Origin: Tabrizicola sp.
GTDB lineage: Bacteria; Pseudomonadota; Alphaproteobacteria; Rhodobacterales; Rhodobacteraceae
Assembly (NCBI RefSeq): GCF_016792905.1
Contig: NZ_JAEULP010000011.1
Coordinates: 1-39,099, forward strand
DNA length: 39,099 nucleotides
Direction: 5' to 3'
Positions 1-8,474 of the stretch are shown here, piece after piece. The notes under the pieces are model-generated. The model saw only the letters and a list, made by a program, of their open reading frames with translations, was not told the DNA's origin and ran no database searches. Position numbers and translations under genes: made by a program. The first letter of the stretch is position 1. Each line of letters begins with the position of its first letter.

Positions 1-349
1 CTGCGCTTCCGACTGTGAGGTCGAGAAGCGGGACAATCGTCCCAGCCGTCATAGTGTGAGTTCAAGCGCGTCTTAATTTTGTGAATATAATCAATATGTT
101 AATTTGGAGAAGGTTGGATATCAGGCCCACTCCCTCCGCCACATCCACCTAGCCTGCTGAAAAGTCTTGCGGATTTTCCCCCACCCTGCGCGGGATGCTT
201 CCTGGACGCTCCCCTCGCCTTGCCGGTTCTGCACTCCGTCGTCCTGAAGATCGGTCGCGATTTCGATTGACAGCGAGGCGGCGGATTTGTCCACTTGGTC
301 AAGGAAGCGGTCAGACGACTCTTCGATAACAATCACAGGGAGATGGATA
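1..349. other. Left-edge intergenic region, no gene seen
   Basis: No credible coding region was found here on either strand; the open frames have no plausible start context or family resemblance. An AT-rich patch at about 71-112 stands out from the GC-rich surroundings and includes TATAAT at 86-91, a possible -10 for the downstream peptide-transport operon, but no good -35 lies 16-18 bases before it. The ribosome-binding site of the first gene, AGGGAG, is at 337-342. Confidence 0.5.
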
Positions 350-1951
350 ATGCAGTTGACGCATGGATTTGCCCGTGCCGCGGCCATGGCAGTGCTGATG
401 ATGGGCACCTCGCCGATGGCGCTGATGGCGGAAACCCCCGCCGATACGCTGGTCGTCGCCGACGCGATCGACGACATCGTGTCGATCGACCCGCACGAGG
501 CCTTCGAATTTTCCGGCGTGGACCTGAACAACAACGTCTACGACACCCTGGTCGAGCTTGATCCGGCCAAGCCGGGCGAACTGGTGCCGGGCCTTGCGGA
601 AAGCTGGTCGGTCGCCGATGACGGCATGACCTATACCTTCAAGATCAAGTCCGGCATCACCTTCAGCAGCGGCAACCCGCTGACCGCCGAAGATGCCGCG
701 GGAAGCCTCCGCCGCGTGGTCAAGCTGAACAAGACCCCGGCCTTCATCATCACACAGTTCGGCCTGACGCCGGAAAACGTCGACCAGATGATCACCTTCG
801 AGGGCGATACGGTGACGCTGAAGACCGACAAGGCCTATGCGCCGTCCTTCGTCTACAACTGCCTGACGGCGGGCGTCGCCAACATCGTCGACATGAAGAC
901 GGTGATGGAGCACGAGGTCGACGGCGACATGGGCAACGCCTGGCTCAAGGCCAACAGCGCGGGGACCGGGGCCTATATCCTTAAGTCGTTCAAGCCGAAC
1001 GAAGGCTATGTGCTCGAGGCGCGCCAGGGCCATTGGCGCGGCGACGCGAAGATCAAGAATGTCTTCATGCAGCACATCCCCGAAGGTGCGACCGAACGTC
1101 TCCTGCTGGAAAAGGGTGACATCGACATCGCGCGCGAGATGACCCCGACCGACATCGAGGGCATCGCCGGCAATGCCGACCTCAAGGTTCAAGGCGACGT
1201 GGGTGGCCAGGTCTACTATCTGGCGCTGAACCAGAAGAAGGCCGAACTGGCGAACCCCAAGGTGCAAGAGGCGATGCGTTGGGCCATCGACTACACCGGC
1301 ATGCAGGATTCGATCCTGAAGGGCCAGTGGGTCGTCCACCAGGATTTCCTGCCGCTGGGCTTCCTTGGCGCGCTCGACGAGAACCCCTATTCGCTGGACA
1401 TCGAGAAAGCCAAGGCGCTGATGGCCGAATCCGGGCTGACCCTGCCGGTCGACATCGGATTCACCGTCCGCAACAACCAGGAACGCCTGGACATCGCTAC
1501 CTCGATCCAGAACACCTTCTCGCAGATCGGGATCAACCTGGTGCTCGACGTGGGCGATGGCAAGCAGGGCCTCGAAACCTATCGCGGCCGCAAGCATGAC
1601 ATCACGCTGCAGACCTGGGGGCCGGACTATCCCGACCCGCATACCAACGCCTCGACCTTCGCGATGAACCCCGACAACAGCGACGCGGCGAATGCGACCG
1701 GCTATCTCGCCTGGCGGACCGCCTGGGATCCGGGCGCCGAACTCAACGCCGAAACCGCCGCCGCGGTCGAGGAGAAGGACAGTGCCAAGCGGGCCGAGAT
1801 GTACGGCGACATCCAGCGCAAGGTGCGTGACAATTCGGCCTTCGTCCTGATGTTCCAGCAGGCCCGCCAGGACGCGATGCGCGCCAATGTCTCGGGCTTC
1901 TATGCCGGCGGCGCGACCGACTCGGCAAGCTACTGGACCGTGACCAAGTAA
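350..1951 (+). CDS. Peptide ABC transporter substrate-binding protein (DppA/OppA family)
   Basis: Periplasmic binding protein (533 aa) of a peptide-type ABC importer, SBP_bac_5 family. The open frame extends upstream to 287, but ATG 350 was chosen because AGGGAG sits 7 bases before it and the product then starts with a classical signal peptide: MQLTHGFAR, a hydrophobic stretch and an ALMAET cleavage region near residue 25. The mature part shows family hallmarks: YDTLVELDP, GLAESWSVADDGMTYTFKIKSGITF, and a C-terminal region rich in aromatic residues (TWGPDYPDPHTNAS). It is first of six co-directional genes, followed by a strong intercistronic hairpin and then two permeases, two ATPases and a dipeptidase. 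That context favours di- or short peptides as ligand over nickel or opines, but the specificity is inferred. Confidence 0.9.
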   Translation: MQLTHGFARAAAMAVLMMGTSPMALMAETPADTLVVADAIDDIVSIDPHEAFEFSGVDLNNNVYDTLVELDPAKPGELVPGLAESWSVADDGMTYTFKIKSGITFSSGNPLTAEDAAGSLRRVVKLNKTPAFIITQFGLTPENVDQMITFEGDTVTLKTDKAYAPSFVYNCLTAGVANIVDMKTVMEHEVDGDMGNAWLKANSAGTGAYILKSFKPNEGYVLEARQGHWRGDAKIKNVFMQHIPEGATERLLLEKGDIDIAREMTPTDIEGIAGNADLKVQGDVGGQVYYLALNQKKAELANPKVQEAMRWAIDYTGMQDSILKGQWVVHQDFLPLGFLGALDENPYSLDIEKAKALMAESGLTLPVDIGFTVRNNQERLDIATSIQNTFSQIGINLVLDVGDGKQGLETYRGRKHDITLQTWGPDYPDPHTNASTFAMNPDNSDAANATGYLAWRTAWDPGAELNAETAAAVEEKDSAKRAEMYGDIQRKVRDNSAFVLMFQQARQDAMRANVSGFYAGGATDSASYWTVTK

Positions 1952-1957
1952 GCGACC

Positions 1958-1985
1958 GGGGCCGCCGCCTTCCTGCGGCGGCCCC
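1958..1985 (+). promoter_or_regulatory. Intercistronic hairpin between binding protein and permease
   Basis: Perfect 11-bp inverted repeat: GGGGCCGCCGC at 1958-1968 and GCGGCGGCCCC at 1975-1985, with a 6-base loop. It begins 6 bases after the binding-protein stop and ends 8 bases before the permease ATG; no T-run follows. Such stems behind ABC binding-protein genes often protect the upstream mRNA from 3' decay and lower permease output. Here it also takes up the place where a Shine-Dalgarno for the permease would lie. Confidence 0.6.
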
Positions 1986-1993
1986 CAACCGCA

Positions 1994-3058
1994 ATGACCG
2001 GTACACCCGCTCCGCCCCGTGACAACCCGCTGCCGCGCCTCGCGCGCCAGTTGGCGATTGGCCTTTTCACCCTGGCGATCACGATCCTTGGTCTCCTTCT
2101 CGTCACTTTTGTCATCGGGCGGGTGGTGCCGATCGACCCGGTCCTCTCGATCGTCGGCGAACGCGCGACCGAGGCGCAGATGCAAGCGATCCGCGACAAG
2201 CTGGGCCTTGATCTGCCGATGTGGCAGCAGTTCTACATCTATGTCCGCGACGCCATGCAGGGCGACCTTGGAACCTCGATCCGCACCGGCGAAAGCATTT
2301 CCGCCGAGATTGCCCGCTACTTCCCCGCCACGCTGGAGCTTGCAACGCTCGGCACCATCTTCGGGACGCTCGTGGGCGTGCCGGCCGGCGTGCTTGCCGC
2401 CACCCGCCCCGGCAGCATCGCGGACCAGATCGTCCGGGTGATCGGCCTCATGGGCTACTCGATGCCGATCTTCTGGCTGGGGCTGATCGGGCTTCTGGTG
2501 TTCTACGGCCAGCTGGACTGGGTCGCCGGGCCCGGACGTCTGGACCCGACCTATGACATGATGATGGAATTCACCCTGACCAGCTACACCGGGATGATCC
2601 TGATCGATTCCGCGCTGAACGGTGCCTGGGATGTGTTTGCGAACGCCGTCAGCCACATCATCCTGCCCGCCGGACTGCTGGGCTATGTCTCGATGGCCTA
2701 CATCAGCCGGATGACCCGCAGTTTCATGATGAATGAACTCGGCCAGGAATACATTACCACCGCCCGGGTCAAGGGAATGCCGGAATGGCGGGTGATCTGG
2801 GTCCATGCGATGAAGAACGTGCTTGTGCCGCTCATCACCGTCATCGCCCTGTCTTACGCCTACCTTCTGGAAGGATCGGTCCTGACCGAGACGATCTTCG
2901 CCTGGCCCGGCCTTGGCAGCTACATCACCGACGCGCTCTTTGCCGCGGACATGCCCGCCGTGCTGGGAGGTACCGTGGTGGTCGGCGTGGCCTTCGTGAC
3001 CCTGAACATGGTGTCCGACATCATCTACCGCCTTGTCGACCCAAGGGCGCGGACATGA
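1994..3058 (+). CDS. Peptide ABC transporter permease, DppB type
   Basis: Inner-membrane permease subunit (354 aa) of the peptide importer. An N-terminal membrane helix (about residues 20-42) is followed by the periplasmic segment typical of DppB/OppB (DPVLSIVGERATEAQMQAIRDKLGLD, then GDLGTSIRTGESI), five further helices and the cytoplasmic EAA loop near residue 250, EYITTARVKGMPEWRVIWVHAMKN, which contacts the ATPases. ATG 1994 has no clear Shine-Dalgarno and lies 8 bases after the intercistronic stem, so translation may be weak relative to the binding protein. Its TGA overlaps the next ATG (ATGA at 3055-3058), implying translational coupling. Confidence 0.92.
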   Translation: MTGTPAPPRDNPLPRLARQLAIGLFTLAITILGLLLVTFVIGRVVPIDPVLSIVGERATEAQMQAIRDKLGLDLPMWQQFYIYVRDAMQGDLGTSIRTGESISAEIARYFPATLELATLGTIFGTLVGVPAGVLAATRPGSIADQIVRVIGLMGYSMPIFWLGLIGLLVFYGQLDWVAGPGRLDPTYDMMMEFTLTSYTGMILIDSALNGAWDVFANAVSHIILPAGLLGYVSMAYISRMTRSFMMNELGQEYITTARVKGMPEWRVIWVHAMKNVLVPLITVIALSYAYLLEGSVLTETIFAWPGLGSYITDALFAADMPAVLGGTVVVGVAFVTLNMVSDIIYRLVDPRART

Positions 3059-3960
3059 CCGCGCTTCGCGCCTGGCTGCAAGACCCAAGCCCGACCTCGC
3101 GTCGGCAGGCCCGGCTCGGGCAGTTGTGGCTGGCCTGGCTCCGCATCCGCCGCAACCGGCTGGCGATGGCGGGGCTGATCATCGTCGCCATCCTGCTGCT
3201 CGTCGCGGCTCTGGCGCCCTGGATCGCCCCGCATGATCCCTTCGTGCAGAACCTGGCCAACCGGCTGAGGCCGCCGGGCACCCCCGGCTACATTCTTGGC
3301 ACCGACGATTTCGGGCGCGACATCCTGTCCCGTATCATCTACGGCGCGCGGATCACGCTCTACATCATCGCACTGGTCGCCGTGACGGCCCCGGTCCTCG
3401 GCCTTCTGGTCGGCACCGTCGCGGGCTACTTCGGGGGCTGGATCGACGCCGTCCTGATGCGGCTGACCGACATCTTCCTCGCCTTCCCCCGGTTGATCCT
3501 GGCGCTTGCCCTTGTCGCCGTCCTCGGACCGGGGATCGAGAACGCCGTCCTCGCCATCGCGCTGACCGCCTGGCCGCCCTATGCCCGCGTCGCCCGGGCC
3601 GAGACGCTGACCATCCGCGGCTCGGACTACATCTCCGCCGTCAAGCTGCAGGGTGCAGGCGCCCCCCGCATCATCCTCGGCCATGTCGTGCCGATGTGCC
3701 TGCCCTCGGTCATCATCCGCGTCACGCTCGACATGGCAGGGGTGATCCTGATCGCGGCCGGCCTCGGCTTCCTCGGCCTTGGCGTCCAGCCACCGCAACC
3801 GGAATGGGGGCTGATGATCTCGTCGGGCCGCAAGTTCCTGTTCGAGCAATGGTGGGTTGCCACCATGCCAGGTCTTGCCATCTTCATGGTCTCGCTCGGC
3901 TTCAACCTTCTGGGCGATGGCTTGCGCGACGTCCTCGATCCGAAGAGCGCCCCGAAATGA
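3055..3960 (+). CDS. Peptide ABC transporter permease, DppC type
   Basis: Second inner-membrane permease (301 aa). It has the cytoplasmic N-terminal extension with RRNRLAMAGLIIV leading into the first membrane helix, the family motif LGTDDFGRDILSRIIYGAR (about residues 80-100), five more hydrophobic segments, and an EAA loop around residues 190-215 (YISAVKLQGAGAPRIILGHVVP). The C-terminal part contains EWGLMISSGRKFLF and LGFNLLGDGLRDVLDP, both usual in DppC/OppC. The start was set at ATG 3055 because it overlaps the preceding stop, although the open frame runs further upstream. It ends in another ATGA overlap with the first ATPase gene. Confidence 0.92.
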   Translation: MTALRAWLQDPSPTSRRQARLGQLWLAWLRIRRNRLAMAGLIIVAILLLVAALAPWIAPHDPFVQNLANRLRPPGTPGYILGTDDFGRDILSRIIYGARITLYIIALVAVTAPVLGLLVGTVAGYFGGWIDAVLMRLTDIFLAFPRLILALALVAVLGPGIENAVLAIALTAWPPYARVARAETLTIRGSDYISAVKLQGAGAPRIILGHVVPMCLPSVIIRVTLDMAGVILIAAGLGFLGLGVQPPQPEWGLMISSGRKFLFEQWWVATMPGLAIFMVSLGFNLLGDGLRDVLDPKSAPK

Positions 3961-4787
3961 CCCTGCTCGACGTCCAGAACCTGCGCGTGACCTTCGACAC
4001 CGAGACCGGCCCGGTCCAGGCCGTGCGCGGGGTCTCCTTCTCGCTTGGCCGCGAGCGCCTTGGCATCGTCGGCGAAAGCGGTTCCGGCAAGACGATGACC
4101 GGCCGCGCCGTCCTGCGCCTGATCCGCCCGCCCGGCCGGATCGAGGCGGACCGCATGGTCTTCGACGGGCAGGACCTGATGCAGGCCTCGGAACGCGACA
4201 TGCGCGCACTTCGCGGGAAGCGGATCGGCATGGTCATGCAGGACCCGAAATACAGCCTGAACCCGGTGATGACGGTCGGCGACCAGCTGACCGAAGGCTT
4301 GCGCCGCCGCGACGGCCTTGGTCGCCGCGATGCCGAGGCGAAGGCCATCGCCGCGCTGACGGCGGTGCATATCCGCGATCCCGCCCGGGTGATGGAGGCC
4401 TACCCGCACGAACTGTCGGGGGGCATGGGCCAGCGCGTGATGATCGCGATGATGCTGATCCCCGAACCCGACCTCCTGATTGCCGACGAACCCACCTCGG
4501 CCCTCGACGTCACCGTCCAGGCCGAGGTCCTGTCGATTCTCGACGGCTTGGTGCGCGAACGTGGCATGGGCCTGATCTTCATCAGCCACGACCTGCGCCT
4601 CGTCGCGCGTTTCTGCGACCGGGTTCTGGTGATGTACAAGGGCAAGGTGGTCGAGGAACTCCTGGCGAAGAACCTCCTGGACGCGCAGCACCCCTATACC
4701 CGCGGCCTGCTGAACTGCCTGCCGCGCATCGGCGGCCCGCGCGGCCCCCTGCCCGCGCTTGACCGCTCGGGGGCCTGGGCGCAATGA
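3957..4787 (+). CDS. Peptide ABC transporter ATP-binding protein, DppD type
   Basis: First ATPase subunit (276 aa), powering import at the cytoplasmic face. Visible motifs are Walker A GESGSGKT (about residues 38-45), Q-loop MVMQDPKYSLNP, signature LSGGMGQR, Walker B LLIADEPTSALD and the switch histidine ISHD. The C-terminus has the oligopeptide-type extension (HPYTRGLLNCLP) seen in DppD/OppD, although the family's usual cysteine-rich FeS segment is not obvious and the protein is shorter than the roughly 330-aa DppD. ATG 3957 overlaps the DppC stop. The gene ends with ATGA into the second ATPase. Confidence 0.9.
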   Translation: MTLLDVQNLRVTFDTETGPVQAVRGVSFSLGRERLGIVGESGSGKTMTGRAVLRLIRPPGRIEADRMVFDGQDLMQASERDMRALRGKRIGMVMQDPKYSLNPVMTVGDQLTEGLRRRDGLGRRDAEAKAIAALTAVHIRDPARVMEAYPHELSGGMGQRVMIAMMLIPEPDLLIADEPTSALDVTVQAEVLSILDGLVRERGMGLIFISHDLRLVARFCDRVLVMYKGKVVEELLAKNLLDAQHPYTRGLLNCLPRIGGPRGPLPALDRSGAWAQ

Positions 4788-5554
4788 GCCTGATCGAGAT
4801 CGACCACCTCTCCGTGACCTTCCGCTCCAAGGGCCGCGAGGTCCATGCCGTCGAGGACGTCAGCTTCAGCGTCGAGCAGGGCGAAAGCTTCGGCCTCGTC
4901 GGCGAAAGCGGATCGGGCAAGTCGACGATCCTTCGCGCGATCTGCGGGCTGGCCCCGGTCACGGCCGGCACGATCCGCATCGACGGCGCATCACTACCCG
5001 CCCCGCGCGGGCCCGATTTCGCGACACGGGTGCAGATGGTCTTCCAGGACCCCTATGCCAGCCTCCACCCCCGCCACACCATCGACCGGACGCTGTCGGA
5101 ACCGCTCGCCATCCACGGCATTTCCGGGTCCGACGCCCGTGTAGTCAAGGCGCTGGAGGATGTTGGCCTGCCCGCCGCCTTCCGCTTCCGCTATCCGCAC
5201 CAGCTGTCCGGCGGCCAGCGCCAGCGCGTCGCCATCGCCCGCGCGCTGATGCTGGAGCCGACGATCCTCCTCCTCGACGAACCCACCTCCGCGCTCGATG
5301 CCTCGGTGCAGGCCGAAGTCCTGAATCTTCTCGACCGGCTGCGGGCCGCGCGCGGGCTGACCTTCCTGATGGTCAGCCACGACCTCGCGGTGATCGACCA
5401 CATGTGCGACCGCATCCTCGTCATGCAGAACGGTCGCGCGGTGGAACAGATGCCGCGCGAGGCCCTGGCCGAGGCCCGGATGACCACGCCCTACGCCCGC
5501 AGCCTGTTCGATGCCAGCGCCGACCGGATGCTTGGCGGCCCGGCGAGGCCCTGA
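4784..5554 (+). CDS. Peptide ABC transporter ATP-binding protein, DppF type
   Basis: Second ATPase subunit (256 aa), expected to pair with the DppD-type subunit. Motifs: Walker A GESGSGKS, Q-loop MVFQDPYASLHPRHTI (the DPYASLHP form is typical of DppF/OppF), signature LSGGQRQR, Walker B ILLLDEPTSALD and H-loop VSHD. It is shorter at the C-terminus than a typical DppF of about 320 aa and ends soon after the TPYARSLFDA segment. The start overlaps the previous stop by four bases; two bases after its own stop comes the ATG of the dipeptidase, so transport and peptide cleavage are encoded on one transcript. Confidence 0.9.
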   Translation: MSLIEIDHLSVTFRSKGREVHAVEDVSFSVEQGESFGLVGESGSGKSTILRAICGLAPVTAGTIRIDGASLPAPRGPDFATRVQMVFQDPYASLHPRHTIDRTLSEPLAIHGISGSDARVVKALEDVGLPAAFRFRYPHQLSGGQRQRVAIARALMLEPTILLLDEPTSALDASVQAEVLNLLDRLRAARGLTFLMVSHDLAVIDHMCDRILVMQNGRAVEQMPREALAEARMTTPYARSLFDASADRMLGGPARP

Positions 5555-5556
5555 CG

Positions 5557-6609
5557 ATGATCCCGGTCTTCGACGGCCACAACGACCTGCTCTTCCGTCT
5601 CCTGCAGGATCCCGCCCGGCGCGAGGCGATCTTCCTCACCGGCGAAGGCAAGGGCCATCTCGACCTGCCCCGCATGCGGGGTGCGGGCTTTGCCGGCGGT
5701 TTCTTCGCGATCTACCTGCCCTCGCCCACCGCGCATGACGACGCCGACTATCAGGCACGGATGGAAAACCCGCCCTACACCCTGCCGCTCCCCGACCTCA
5801 TCCCCTACGCCGACGCCATCCTCCCGGCCATCACCCTGGCCGGGCATCTCCTGTGGATGGAACGGGAAAGCGGCGGCACCCTGAAGATCTGCCGCACGGC
5901 TGCCGAGCTGCGCGATTGCCTCGCCTCCGGCACCATCGCCGCGATCATGCATATGGAGGGCGCCGAGGCGATCGACGAAAGCCTCGACGCGCTGCACGTC
6001 TTCCACGCCATCGGCCTGCGCTCCCTTGGCCCGGTCTGGTCGCGGCCCACCATCTTCGGCCATGGCGTGCCCTTCGCCTTTCCCTCCAGCCCCGACACCG
6101 GGCCGGGCCTGACCGATGCGGGCCAGCGCCTTGTGCGCGAATGCAACCGGCTGAAGATCATGCTCGACCTCAGCCACATGAACGAGGCCGGCTTCAACGA
6201 CGTGGCCCGGCTCTCCGACGCTCCGCTGGTCGCCACCCATTCCAATGCCCACGCCCTCTGCCCCTCCAGCCGCAACCTGACCGACCGGCAGCTTGCGATG
6301 ATCCGCGACAGCGGCGGCATGGTGGGGCTGAACTTCTCGGTTTCGTTCCTGCGTCCCGATGGCCGCCGCATCGCCGAAACCGGCTGGGATGCGATCCTGC
6401 GTCAGATGGACCATCTGCTGCGGCAGGTGGGCGAGGATCACCTTGGCTTCGGGTCGGACTACGATGGCTGCACCACGCCCGATGTCATCGGCGACGTGAC
6501 CGGCCTGCCGCGGCTTCTCCAGGCGCTGGCCGACCACGGCTATGACCGCCCGCTTCTGGAAAAGCTCGCGCATCGCAACTGGCTGGCGCTTCTGGACCGG
6601 ACGCTCTGA
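5557..6609 (+). CDS. Membrane dipeptidase family protein (peptidase M19, renal-dipeptidase-like)
   Basis: Zinc dipeptidase (350 aa) of the M19 amidohydrolase-fold family, which cleaves dipeptides, often with tolerance for a D-residue at the C-terminal position. The binuclear metal site is recognisable in order: DGHND near residues 6-10 (His and Asp ligands), HMEGAE near 130 (bridging Glu), DLSHMN and ATHSNAHAL (His ligands), then GSDYDG near the C-terminus. There is no signal peptide, so action on imported peptides in the cytoplasm is likely. Its position two bases after the last ATPase gene supports a peptide import-and-digest operon; the exact substrate cannot be read from the sequence. Confidence 0.9.
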   Translation: MIPVFDGHNDLLFRLLQDPARREAIFLTGEGKGHLDLPRMRGAGFAGGFFAIYLPSPTAHDDADYQARMENPPYTLPLPDLIPYADAILPAITLAGHLLWMERESGGTLKICRTAAELRDCLASGTIAAIMHMEGAEAIDESLDALHVFHAIGLRSLGPVWSRPTIFGHGVPFAFPSSPDTGPGLTDAGQRLVRECNRLKIMLDLSHMNEAGFNDVARLSDAPLVATHSNAHALCPSSRNLTDRQLAMIRDSGGMVGLNFSVSFLRPDGRRIAETGWDAILRQMDHLLRQVGEDHLGFGSDYDGCTTPDVIGDVTGLPRLLQALADHGYDRPLLEKLAHRNWLALLDRTL

Positions 6610-6621
6610 CCCCGCGCGGGG
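6610..6621. terminator. Short GC palindrome between convergent genes
   Basis: CCCCGCGCGGGG at 6610-6621 lies directly after the dipeptidase stop and 3 bases before the stop of the convergent ArsR gene. It can form a four-pair stem with a GCGC loop on either transcript. No T-run follows, so a role as bidirectional terminator is only a suggestion. Confidence 0.3.
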
Positions 6622-6624
6622 CCG

Positions 6625-6939
6625 TCAGTGCCGCTTGCAGAAGGTGTCGCGCAAGGCGGTGACGATCACCGCCACCTCCTCGCGCGCCAACTGGTAGATC
6701 ACGCTCTTGCCCTCGCGCCGGGTCTGCACGATGCCCTCGGCGCGAAGCCGCATCAGCTGCTGCGAGACGCTGACCGGGCTTGTCCCCAGCGCCTCGGCGA
6801 GCTGCGTCACGCTCAATTCGCCGTCGACCAGACAGCAGAGGATCTGCAACCGCCCCTCATGCGACAGCGACTTCAGCAGCGCCACCGCCTTCGAGGCCTG
6901 TTCCGGCGTGCCGCCGAAGCCTTCCAGAATCTCCGCCAT
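6625..6939 (-). CDS. ArsR-family regulator of BigR/SqrR type (persulfide sensor)
   Basis: Small winged-helix repressor (104 aa). The start was set at 6939 (MAEILEGFGG), which has a GAGG ribosome-binding site and gives normal ArsR length; the frame is open up to 6990. The recognition helix region reads TSPVSVSQQLMRLRAEGIV, and the wing is TRREGKSVIYQL. Cysteines at 35/36 in the LQILCCL helix and at 101 near the C-terminus are 65-66 residues apart, matching the redox pair of SqrR (C41/C107) and BigR (C42/C108), which form a tetrasulfide link in the presence of reactive sulfur. There is no metal-site CxC motif of ArsR/SmtB. Its neighbours, a YgaP-like protein and an SQR-like flavoprotein, fit sulfide sensing. 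It appears to be the last gene of the operon it may control. Confidence 0.82.
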   Translation of the reverse strand: MAEILEGFGGTPEQASKAVALLKSLSHEGRLQILCCLVDGELSVTQLAEALGTSPVSVSQQLMRLRAEGIVQTRREGKSVIYQLAREEVAVIVTALRDTFCKRH

Positions 6940-6961
6940 CTTCGCCCTCACTCGCCCGATC

Positions 6962-7165
6962 CTATTCGAACGCGCAGCCCTTCTTAACACCCATCGCCCG
7001 GAACACCATCGCCGCCGGGCAGAAGCCGGTGAACGAGGATTGCAAGAGGTTCAGCCCGACGAAAACCGTCAGCCAGACGAAAAGCGGCGAGACCCAGACC
7101 GTCAGCACTACGCTGAGCAACACCATGACTCCCGCGAACCGCAGAACCGCAGTATCTATCGACAT
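6962..7165 (-). CDS. YgaP-like membrane protein, DUF2892
   Basis: Small inner-membrane protein (67 aa) of the DUF2892 family, equivalent to the membrane domain of the rhodanese YgaP but without a rhodanese domain. Two hydrophobic segments are visible (about residues 9-26 and 28-45), followed by the family motif LLQSSFTGFCPAAMVFRAMG and a second cysteine near the end. A strong ribosome-binding site (AAGGA) precedes ATG 7165, 4 bases after the upstream SQR-like gene ends. DUF2892 proteins are frequent partners of BigR/SqrR regulators and sulfide-detoxification genes; its biochemical role is unknown. Confidence 0.85.
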   Translation of the reverse strand: MSIDTAVLRFAGVMVLLSVVLTVWVSPLFVWLTVFVGLNLLQSSFTGFCPAAMVFRAMGVKKGCAFE

Positions 7166-7169
7166 TTCC

Positions 7170-8456
7170 TTATCCTTTCGTGGTTTCTTTCAGCTTGTCG
7201 ATCCCCAGCGCCTTCAGCGCGAGGTGTTCATAGAAGGGCTCCGACTGGCCCTTGCGCAGCTTGCGCAGGAAGTATTTCTCGAACCCCGCCTTCGCCAGAT
7301 GCACCCATTTGCCCGAGGACGACCAGTTGACGTTGCGCGGCGGGATCTGCGGCTGGGCCACAAAGGCGATGCCCCCGTCGCCGAAGTCCGCCAGGCAGAC
7401 GGCGTTCCAGCTTCCCACGCTGTCCGGTTCCTTGCCCCGCACGATGTTGCCGATGTTCATCGCCGTGGCCGTGACCATCGATTCAATCATGAAGCCGGTC
7501 TTCGGCACGCCGCAGGGCACCGGCGTCGGCCCCATCGGCGGGATCGCGACGCAGACGCCGACCGCGAAGACGTTCGGGTATTTCGGGTTCCGCTGGTGCT
7601 TGTCGACGATGGTGAAGCCACGCGGGTTCGACAGCCCCTCGATCCCCGCCACCGGCTTGATCCCCCGGAAGGCGGGCAGCATCATCGAAAAGGCAAAGGG
7701 CAGGTCCTTCTCGGCCTTCGCCACACCATCCTCGCCGACTTCCTCGACGAACATGTGGCCCTCCTCCACCCGCTTGATCCGGGTATTGGTCATCCACTTG
7801 ATGTGCTTCTCGCGCATCTGGCTTTCCAGAAGCCCCTTGGTGTCGCCCACCCCGTCCAGCCCCAGATGGCCGATATAGGGCTCGGGAGTGACAAAGGTCA
7901 TCGGCACCCGGTCGCGCACCTTGGCCCGGCGCAGCGCCGTCTCAAGGATGAACAGGAACTCGTAGGCCGGACCGAAACAGCTCGCCCCCTGCGCCGCGCC
8001 GATCACCACCGGGCCGGGATTGGCGACCAGCTTCTCGAACACCGTCTTCGCCGCCTCGGCATGGTCGATATGACAGATCGACTGGGTAAACCCGCCATGC
8101 GGACCCAGCCCCGGCACCTCGTCGAAGGCCAGCTCCGGCCCGGTCGCGATCACCAGATAGTCGTAACTGACCGACTTCCCACCGACCAGCGCGATCCGGT
8201 TCTCCTCCGGGTGCAGGCGTTCGGCGGCCACCGGGATGAACCCGATCCCCTTCTTCGCCATCACCGGCGCCAGGTCGACCGTAATGTCCTCGCGCCCCCG
8301 CCAGCCGACCGCAATCCAGGGGTTCGACGGCACGAAGTGATAGGTCGGATCCTTGGTGACGACCGTCACCTTGTCCTCGGGCCTCAGCTGGTCCTGCAAC
8401 TCGTAAGCCATGATGGCGCCGCCCAACCCGGCCCCCAGAACAACGACATGTGCCAT
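7170..8456 (-). CDS. Sulfide:quinone oxidoreductase-like FAD protein
   Basis: Flavoprotein (428 aa) of the SQR/flavocytochrome c sulfide dehydrogenase family, likely oxidising sulfide at the membrane and passing electrons to quinone. An N-terminal dinucleotide-binding motif VVVLGAGLGG is at residues 5-13, ATGPELAFD marks the second FAD segment, and PNVFAVGVCV the third. Cysteines at about residues 128 (SICHIDHAE) and 160 (GASCFGPAYEF) match the spacing of two catalytic cysteines in Rhodobacter capsulatus Sqr (127 and 159); further cysteines are at about 302 and 315 (PVPCGVPKTGFMIESM). The C-terminal part has an amphipathic FEKYFLRKLR region as in membrane-bound SQRs. A strong GAGGAGG ribosome-binding site precedes ATG 8456. 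The SQR subtype is unclear. Confidence 0.8.
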   Translation of the reverse strand: MAHVVVLGAGLGGAIMAYELQDQLRPEDKVTVVTKDPTYHFVPSNPWIAVGWRGREDITVDLAPVMAKKGIGFIPVAAERLHPEENRIALVGGKSVSYDYLVIATGPELAFDEVPGLGPHGGFTQSICHIDHAEAAKTVFEKLVANPGPVVIGAAQGASCFGPAYEFLFILETALRRAKVRDRVPMTFVTPEPYIGHLGLDGVGDTKGLLESQMREKHIKWMTNTRIKRVEEGHMFVEEVGEDGVAKAEKDLPFAFSMMLPAFRGIKPVAGIEGLSNPRGFTIVDKHQRNPKYPNVFAVGVCVAIPPMGPTPVPCGVPKTGFMIESMVTATAMNIGNIVRGKEPDSVGSWNAVCLADFGDGGIAFVAQPQIPPRNVNWSSSGKWVHLAKAGFEKYFLRKLRKGQSEPFYEHLALKALGIDKLKETTKG

Positions 8457-8474
8457 TTCAGTCTCCTCCTCTGA

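Noticed and set aside
86-91. TATAAT as promoter of the first operon
   Set aside because: No acceptable -35 at proper spacing and more than 250 bases to the start codon; kept only as a remark.
311-3088. Minus-strand open frame of 925 codons opposite the peptide transporter genes
   Set aside because: Antisense shadow of GC-rich genes; composition is His/Asp/Arg/Gly-rich without family resemblance, while the plus strand encodes well-known proteins.
4759-6609. Apparent 616-residue frame extending the dipeptidase upstream
   Set aside because: The upstream part overlaps the DppF-type ATPase in another frame and is Arg/Pro-rich; the dipeptidase starts naturally at 5557.
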